Assembly (NCBI GenBank): GCA_016209105.1
Contig: JACQWR010000007.1
Location: 124,001 to 188,000 of the forward strand
Length of the DNA stretch: 64,000 nt
Direction of reading: 5' to 3'
From: Deltaproteobacteria bacterium
GTDB taxonomy: Bacteria > Desulfobacterota > Syntrophia > Syntrophales > JACQWR01
The position numbers were made by a program, and so were the translations under genes. The notes under the pieces were generated by a model. It made no database searches. It was not told the DNA's origin and worked only from the letters and a program-made list of their open reading frames with translations. Below are positions 59,852-64,000 of the stretch, in pieces (position 1 is the first letter of the stretch; each line of letters starts with the position of its first letter).

Positions 59852-62800
59852 GTGACTTTAAACAGCAAGACCATTCCCAAAATTCTGTCCCAGGTGCGGG
59901 CGAGTCTCCGCGGAAACGGTTTGACACAAAAGTTCACCTGTGTCGAGCCGCCGCTGCGAGACGAGTTATTCAGCGCCGATCAGATGGAGCAGCATGGCAA
60001 GACTCTCGCAGGCTCACACACGCTAAGCCCGGTACCGGCTCCGGATCGGCTTCTGACGCGGCTGGCTGAGAATGAAGGCATCCTGATCGGCGTCCACAAT
60101 TTGCTGACGGAGGCGGTTAAGGCAACCCGCCGGATTACGCCTGCCGGGGAATGGCTGCTCGACAACTTCTATCTGATTGAAGAGCAGATACGCACCGCCA
60201 GGAGACATTTGCCAAAGGGGTACAGCCGGGAACTCCCCCGCCTGATGAATAGTCCGTCTTCTGCTCAGCCGCGCGTCTATGACATTGCGCTGGAGATGAT
60301 TTTACATGGCGATGGACGGGTAGATCCGGAGATTCTCATCAGATTTACCGCCGCCTACCAGACCGTCACCCCACTGAAGTTAGGAGAATTGTGGGCCATT
60401 CCCATCATGCTGCGCCTGGCCCTGATCGAGAATCTCCGACGCATTGCCGCCCGGATCGCTGCAGATCGGATCGACCGTAACCTGGCCGATTATTGGGCAG
60501 ACCAGATGGCGGAGAGCGCTGCGAAGGATCCGAAAAGCCTGATTCTGGTGATCGCCGACATGGCGAGATCGAATCCGCCACTGGTGAGCTCGTTTATCGC
60601 GGAAATGACACGCCGTCTGCAGGGACAGGGTCCTGCTCTGTCATTGCCGCTTACCTGGCTTGAGCAGCGGTTGTCCGAGTGCGGCCAGACGATCCGGCAA
60701 CTGGTGCAGGCGGAAAACCAGCAACAGGCTGCCGATCAGGTATCCATGAGCAACAGCATCGGCAGTCTTCGTTTCCTGGGCGCGATGGACTGGCAAGAGT
60801 TCGTCGAGTCGATAAGTGTTGTCGACCAGACCCTGCGCGAGGATCCCGGCGGCGTTTACGGCACCATGGCTTTTTCTACCCGTGACCGTTACCGCCATGT
60901 CGTGGAAAAGATAGCGAGACACAGCCGGTTTTCCGAACGCGAGGTGGCGCGCACGGCGATCGGGCTGGCGCATGGGGGTGCGAACGCAAACGGCGGCAAT
61001 GATCGCGCGGCACATGTCGGCTTTTACCTGATAGACAAGGGATTGCCGCAACTCGAACGGGCGCTGGAGGTACGCCTTTCCCCATTTGAGTACCTTCAGA
61101 GATGGAGCCGCCGGTTTCCTTTGCTCCTCTATCTCGGCACCATCACCCTGATGACGGCAATTTTTGCCGGAGGCTTACTGGCAAAGGCGCATATCGGTGC
61201 GCTACCGGGATGGGCAATTGTTCTGATCGTACTTCTCTCTGCGCTGAGCGCAAGTCAACTGGCCATCGCGCTGGTAAACTTGCTGGCGACGCTGCTGGCG
61301 ACACCTCATTTGCTGCCGCGCATGGACTTCTCCAAAGGGATCCCACCGGAATTCCGTACCTTGGCCGTGGTTCCGACGATGCTCGTAAGCGTGCAGAATA
61401 TAGAGGATCTGATCGAGGCGCTTGAAGTGCGGTTCCTGGCAAATCGGGACGCTAACCTGCTCTTCGGCCTGTTGACGGATTTCCCGGACGCCGGGCAGGA
61501 GACACTGCCGGAGGATGAACCGCTGTTGCGGCTTGCCCGGCAAAGGATCGAAGAGCTGAATACCAAGTACGGTTCTTCCCTGGGTGACTCCTTCTTCCTT
61601 TTCCACCGCCCGCGTCGCTGGAATCCCCCGGAACGGATATGGATGGGTTACGAGCGCAAACGGGGGAAACTTGCTGACTTGAATGCCCTCCTGCGCGGCG
61701 GGGCAGCCCCCTCACCCTCCAGGGGAGAGGGTTGTAATATTTCCCCTCCCTTGAGGGGAGGGGATGAAGGGGAGGGTGTTAGTAATGTCTCCGGGGATCG
61801 CTTTTCGCTTGTCGTCGGCGACAGGGCAGACTTATCGAGCGTGAAGTATGTGATCACCCTGGATACGGATACTGAGCTGCCGCGCGACGCGGCGTGGCAG
61901 TTTGTGGGCGCCATGGCGCACCCGCTGAATCGCGCGCTCTACGACGAAGATAAGCAGCGTGTCTGCGAGGGATACGGCATTCTCCAGCCGAGGGTTGCCG
62001 TGAGCCTGCCCGGCATGAACCGGTCGCGATACGCGGCAATGTGCGGAAGCGAGCCCGGCATCGATCCCTATACGCGCGCTGTTTCCGATGTTTACCAGGA
62101 CCTGTTTGGCGAAGGCTCGTTCATCGGCAAGGGCATCTACGATGTTGATGCCTTTGAACGGACGCTCAACGGACGTTTCCCCGAGAACCGGATCTTAAGC
62201 CACGATCTTCTGGAAGGGTGTTACACGCGGGCGGGTCTATTGAGCGATGTGATGCTCTACGAGGAATATCCGCCCCGCTACAATGCTGACGTGAGCCGCC
62301 GGCATCGCTGGATTCGCGGCGATTGGCAGCTCCTGCAATGGCTGCTGTCGGGTATTCCCGGCCCCGATGCGCGTCTGCAAAAGAATCCGCTCTCCGTGCT
62401 TTCCCAATGGAAGATATTCGACAACCTCAGGCGCAGTCTTGTGCCCGTGGCGTTGACGCTGCTTTTACTCGCGAGCTGGACGGCCTTGTCATCGGCTTGT
62501 TTCTGGACCCTCGCGGTGCTCGGAATCATCCTGATTCCTTCGGTATTTTCCTCTCTCCTGGAAGTGCTTCAAAAGCCGGGCGACGTGCTTCCGGGTCAGC
62601 ACCTTGCGGCCACCCTGCACTCTGCCAGCCGGAGATTTGCGCAGGCCCTCTTTACGCTCCTATGCTTGCCCTACGAGGCATTTTTCAGTCTCGATGCGAT
62701 TGCCCGCACGGGCTGGCGGATGCTGGTAAGCCATAAGGGGCTTCTCGAATGGAGCACGTCGGACGAACGATATGGCAGCGTCCGCACGAGCCTCGGTTCC

Positions 62801-64000
62801 TTTTGCCGATCCATGTGGATCGCCCCGATTCTTGCCAGCGCCACGGTTATCGATCTGGCGCTTTCGAGGCCCCTTACCCTGGCAGTGGCCGGGCCCATAC
62901 TGTGCATCTGGTTTGTCTCTCCTGTTGTCGCCTGGTGGATCAGCCGGCCGCTTGCGCGCCGTGAAGCACGGCTGACGGCTGACCAGACCGTCTTTCTCCG
63001 GAAGCTTTCCCGCAAGACCTGGGCGTTTTTCGAAACCTTCGTCGGCCCGGAAGATCATTGGCTGCCCCCCGACAATTTTCAGGAGCATCCCGATGCCGTT
63101 ATTGCGCATCGCACGTCGCCGACTAACATGGGCCTGGCCCTTCTCGCAAATTTGTCCGCCTACGACTTCGGCTACATTCCGGCGGGACAACTCATCGAGC
63201 GCACGACAAATGCCCTCCATACGATGGAAAAACTGGAACGTCACCGGGGCCACTTCTACAACTGGTACGACACTGAGTCCCTGCAACCGCTCCAACCTAC
63301 CTACATCTCGACCGTGGACAGCGGAAACCTTGCCGGCCATCTGCTGACGCTGCGACAGGGACTGCTCGCACTTCCCGACGACCGCATTCTGGGACCGCGA
63401 ATGTTTGAGGGGATCAGCGACACCCTCCGTGTTCTCGAGGAGGCAGGTGGCAAAGCCGCTTCGGACCAGCTCGGAGAACTGCGGAAATTGCTCAAGTCCG
63501 CAATCGATTCCCCGCCTGCCACGCTCGCAGCGGCGCGGCTGTGCCTCGATCGGTTGGCAACGTCCGCTGCGGAAGTGGTCGCCGGCATCATTGTTCTCAA
63601 TACGGACCCCCAAGCGCAGTGGTGGGCACATGCCCTTGCCCGGCAATGCCGGGCAGCCCTCAATGAGCTGACATTTCTCGCGGCCTGGACATCATTGCCG
63701 GCATCGCCGGACAGTCTCCGCGAGATGCCGGATATCGATGAAATCCCGACGCTGCGCCAATTGGCCAACCTTACTGTAGGGGCGCACAATGTGCGCCCGT
63801 GGGCGGACGCCGTCCTGCCCTACATCACGGAGGCAGGCCAACGTGCCAGGGTAAGAATCGACACCATCGAAGGGCTGGCACGGCAGATAGCCGACCTTGC
63901 CGCCCATATGGAATACGACTTTCTGTTCGACGAGGCGCGCAATCTCCTGGCTATCGGCTACAACGTCGGGGAACGCCGGCGGGACCCGAGTTACTACGAT
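59852..64000 (+). CDS. ndvB: cyclic beta-1,2-glucan synthase (NdvB/ChvB-like), 3' end outside window
   Basis: 1,383 codons, open to the window edge. It begins with a helical domain, then two membrane helices (about 421-490), a GT84 glycosyltransferase domain with LDTDTE (about 670) and RRHRWIRGDWQ, further helices (about 863-905 and 985-1035), and the start of the glycoamylase-like domain at the very end (FLFDEARNLLAIGYNVGE). Full-length relatives are about 2,800 residues and end in a GH94 phosphorylase domain. Product: periplasmic osmoregulated cyclic glucan. The GTG at 59852 follows GAGGG by 7 nt, and an in-frame stop lies at 59837. Two palindromic inserts are in frame. Confidence 0.88.
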   Translation, partial: MTLNSKTIPKILSQVRASLRGNGLTQKFTCVEPPLRDELFSADQMEQHGKTLAGSHTLSPVPAPDRLLTRLAENEGILIGVHNLLTEAVKATRRITPAGEWLLDNFYLIEEQIRTARRHLPKGYSRELPRLMNSPSSAQPRVYDIALEMILHGDGRVDPEILIRFTAAYQTVTPLKLGELWAIPIMLRLALIENLRRIAARIAADRIDRNLADYWADQMAESAAKDPKSLILVIADMARSNPPLVSSFIAEMTRRLQGQGPALSLPLTWLEQRLSECGQTIRQLVQAENQQQAADQVSMSNSIGSLRFLGAMDWQEFVESISVVDQTLREDPGGVYGTMAFSTRDRYRHVVEKIARHSRFSEREVARTAIGLAHGGANANGGNDRAAHVGFYLIDKGLPQLERALEVRLSPFEYLQRWSRRFPLLLYLGTITLMTAIFAGGLLAKAHIGALPGWAIVLIVLLSALSASQLAIALVNLLATLLATPHLLPRMDFSKGIPPEFRTLAVVPTMLVSVQNIEDLIEALEVRFLANRDANLLFGLLTDFPDAGQETLPEDEPLLRLARQRIEELNTKYGSSLGDSFFLFHRPRRWNPPERIWMGYERKRGKLADLNALLRGGAAPSPSRGEGCNISPPLRGGDEGEGVSNVSGDRFSLVVGDRADLSSVKYVITLDTDTELPRDAAWQFVGAMAHPLNRALYDEDKQRVCEGYGILQPRVAVSLPGMNRSRYAAMCGSEPGIDPYTRAVSDVYQDLFGEGSFIGKGIYDVDAFERTLNGRFPENRILSHDLLEGCYTRAGLLSDVMLYEEYPPRYNADVSRRHRWIRGDWQLLQWLLSGIPGPDARLQKNPLSVLSQWKIFDNLRRSLVPVALTLLLLASWTALSSACFWTLAVLGIILIPSVFSSLLEVLQKPGDVLPGQHLAATLHSASRRFAQALFTLLCLPYEAFFSLDAIARTGWRMLVSHKGLLEWSTSDERYGSVRTSLGSFCRSMWIAPILASATVIDLALSRPLTLAVAGPILCIWFVSPVVAWWISRPLARREARLTADQTVFLRKLSRKTWAFFETFVGPEDHWLPPDNFQEHPDAVIAHRTSPTNMGLALLANLSAYDFGYIPAGQLIERTTNALHTMEKLERHRGHFYNWYDTESLQPLQPTYISTVDSGNLAGHLLTLRQGLLALPDDRILGPRMFEGISDTLRVLEEAGGKAASDQLGELRKLLKSAIDSPPATLAAARLCLDRLATSAAEVVAGIIVLNTDPQAQWWAHALARQCRAALNELTFLAAWTSLPASPDSLREMPDIDEIPTLRQLANLTVGAHNVRPWADAVLPYITEAGQRARVRIDTIEGLARQIADLAAHMEYDFLFDEARNLLAIGYNVGERRRDPSYYD
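61700..61795. repeat. palindromic repeat inserted in frame in the glucan synthase gene
   Basis: About 96 bp: CACCCTCC (61713) pairs with GGAGGGTG (61771), and inside it CCCCTCCC TTGA GGGGAGGGG forms a second hairpin. It encodes about 31 residues (GAAPSPSRGEG to GGDEGEGVSN) between LNALLRG and RFSLVVGD, where relatives run directly from LLRG to a VxxGD motif. Confidence 0.75.
63772..63800. repeat. short palindrome inside the glucan synthase gene
   Basis: GGGCGCACA, one base, TGTGCGCCC (63780-63798): a 9-bp perfect inverted repeat preceded by CTGTAG. It encodes TVGAHNVRP in frame and resembles short mobile palindromes. Confidence 0.55.

Overview
This 64 kb window looks like the chromosome of a Gram-negative, probably anaerobic member of the former Deltaproteobacteria (Desulfobacterota, perhaps Syntrophales). 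That placement is inference. It rests on the outer-membrane genes lptD and hldE1, an AMMECR1/Memo pair, DUF4416 and DUF1178 proteins, an octaheme nitrite reductase, and several families of short palindromic repeats between genes. No rRNA, CRISPR array, prophage or intact transposon is visible. Layout: (1) 1-5113, plus strand: purL (with a PurS-like N-terminus), purQ, tRNA-Met(CAT) and a LUD-domain gene. (2) 5141-10533, minus strand: a small EF-Tu-domain-2-like protein, a metallo-beta-lactamase-fold phosphodiesterase, folC, and an lptD with unusual extra N-terminal domains. (3) 10654-41445, minus strand: one continuous block for transcription and translation. In transcription order it runs tRNA-Thr, Tyr, Gly, Thr, rpmG, tRNA-Trp, secE, nusG, rplKA, rplJL, rpoBC, rpsLG, tuf, S10 operon, spc operon, alpha operon, ending at an intrinsic terminator after rplQ. 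Two usual members are missing: fusA (between rpsG and tuf) and adk (between secY and map). Palindromic repeats sit in several of the longer gaps. (4) 41652-50294, mostly minus strand: AMMECR1 and Memo genes, a DUF1178 gene, a plus-strand tRNA-Pro(CGG), then an operon read hldE1, DUF4416, yicC, gmk, rpoZ, pyrF, rlmB, pilC from a good sigma70-type promoter. (5) 50300-64000, mostly plus strand and more accessory: a decayed IS transposase remnant, a lytic transglycosylase, a plsC-like acyltransferase, uppP, a truncated rhodanese, an octaheme nitrite reductase with a long structured leader, an MgtA-type P-type ATPase whose last codons come from a repeat, a small membrane-anchored unknown protein (minus strand), and the first about 1,380 codons of a cyclic beta-1,2-glucan synthase that runs off the window and carries palindromic insertions in frame. 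I found no clearly new multi-gene system. The most interesting signals are the octaheme nitrite reductase and its leader, the repeat families (two of them entering coding sequence), the LptD domain fusion, the missing fusA, and a terminator-bearing leader or small RNA near 59.5 kb.
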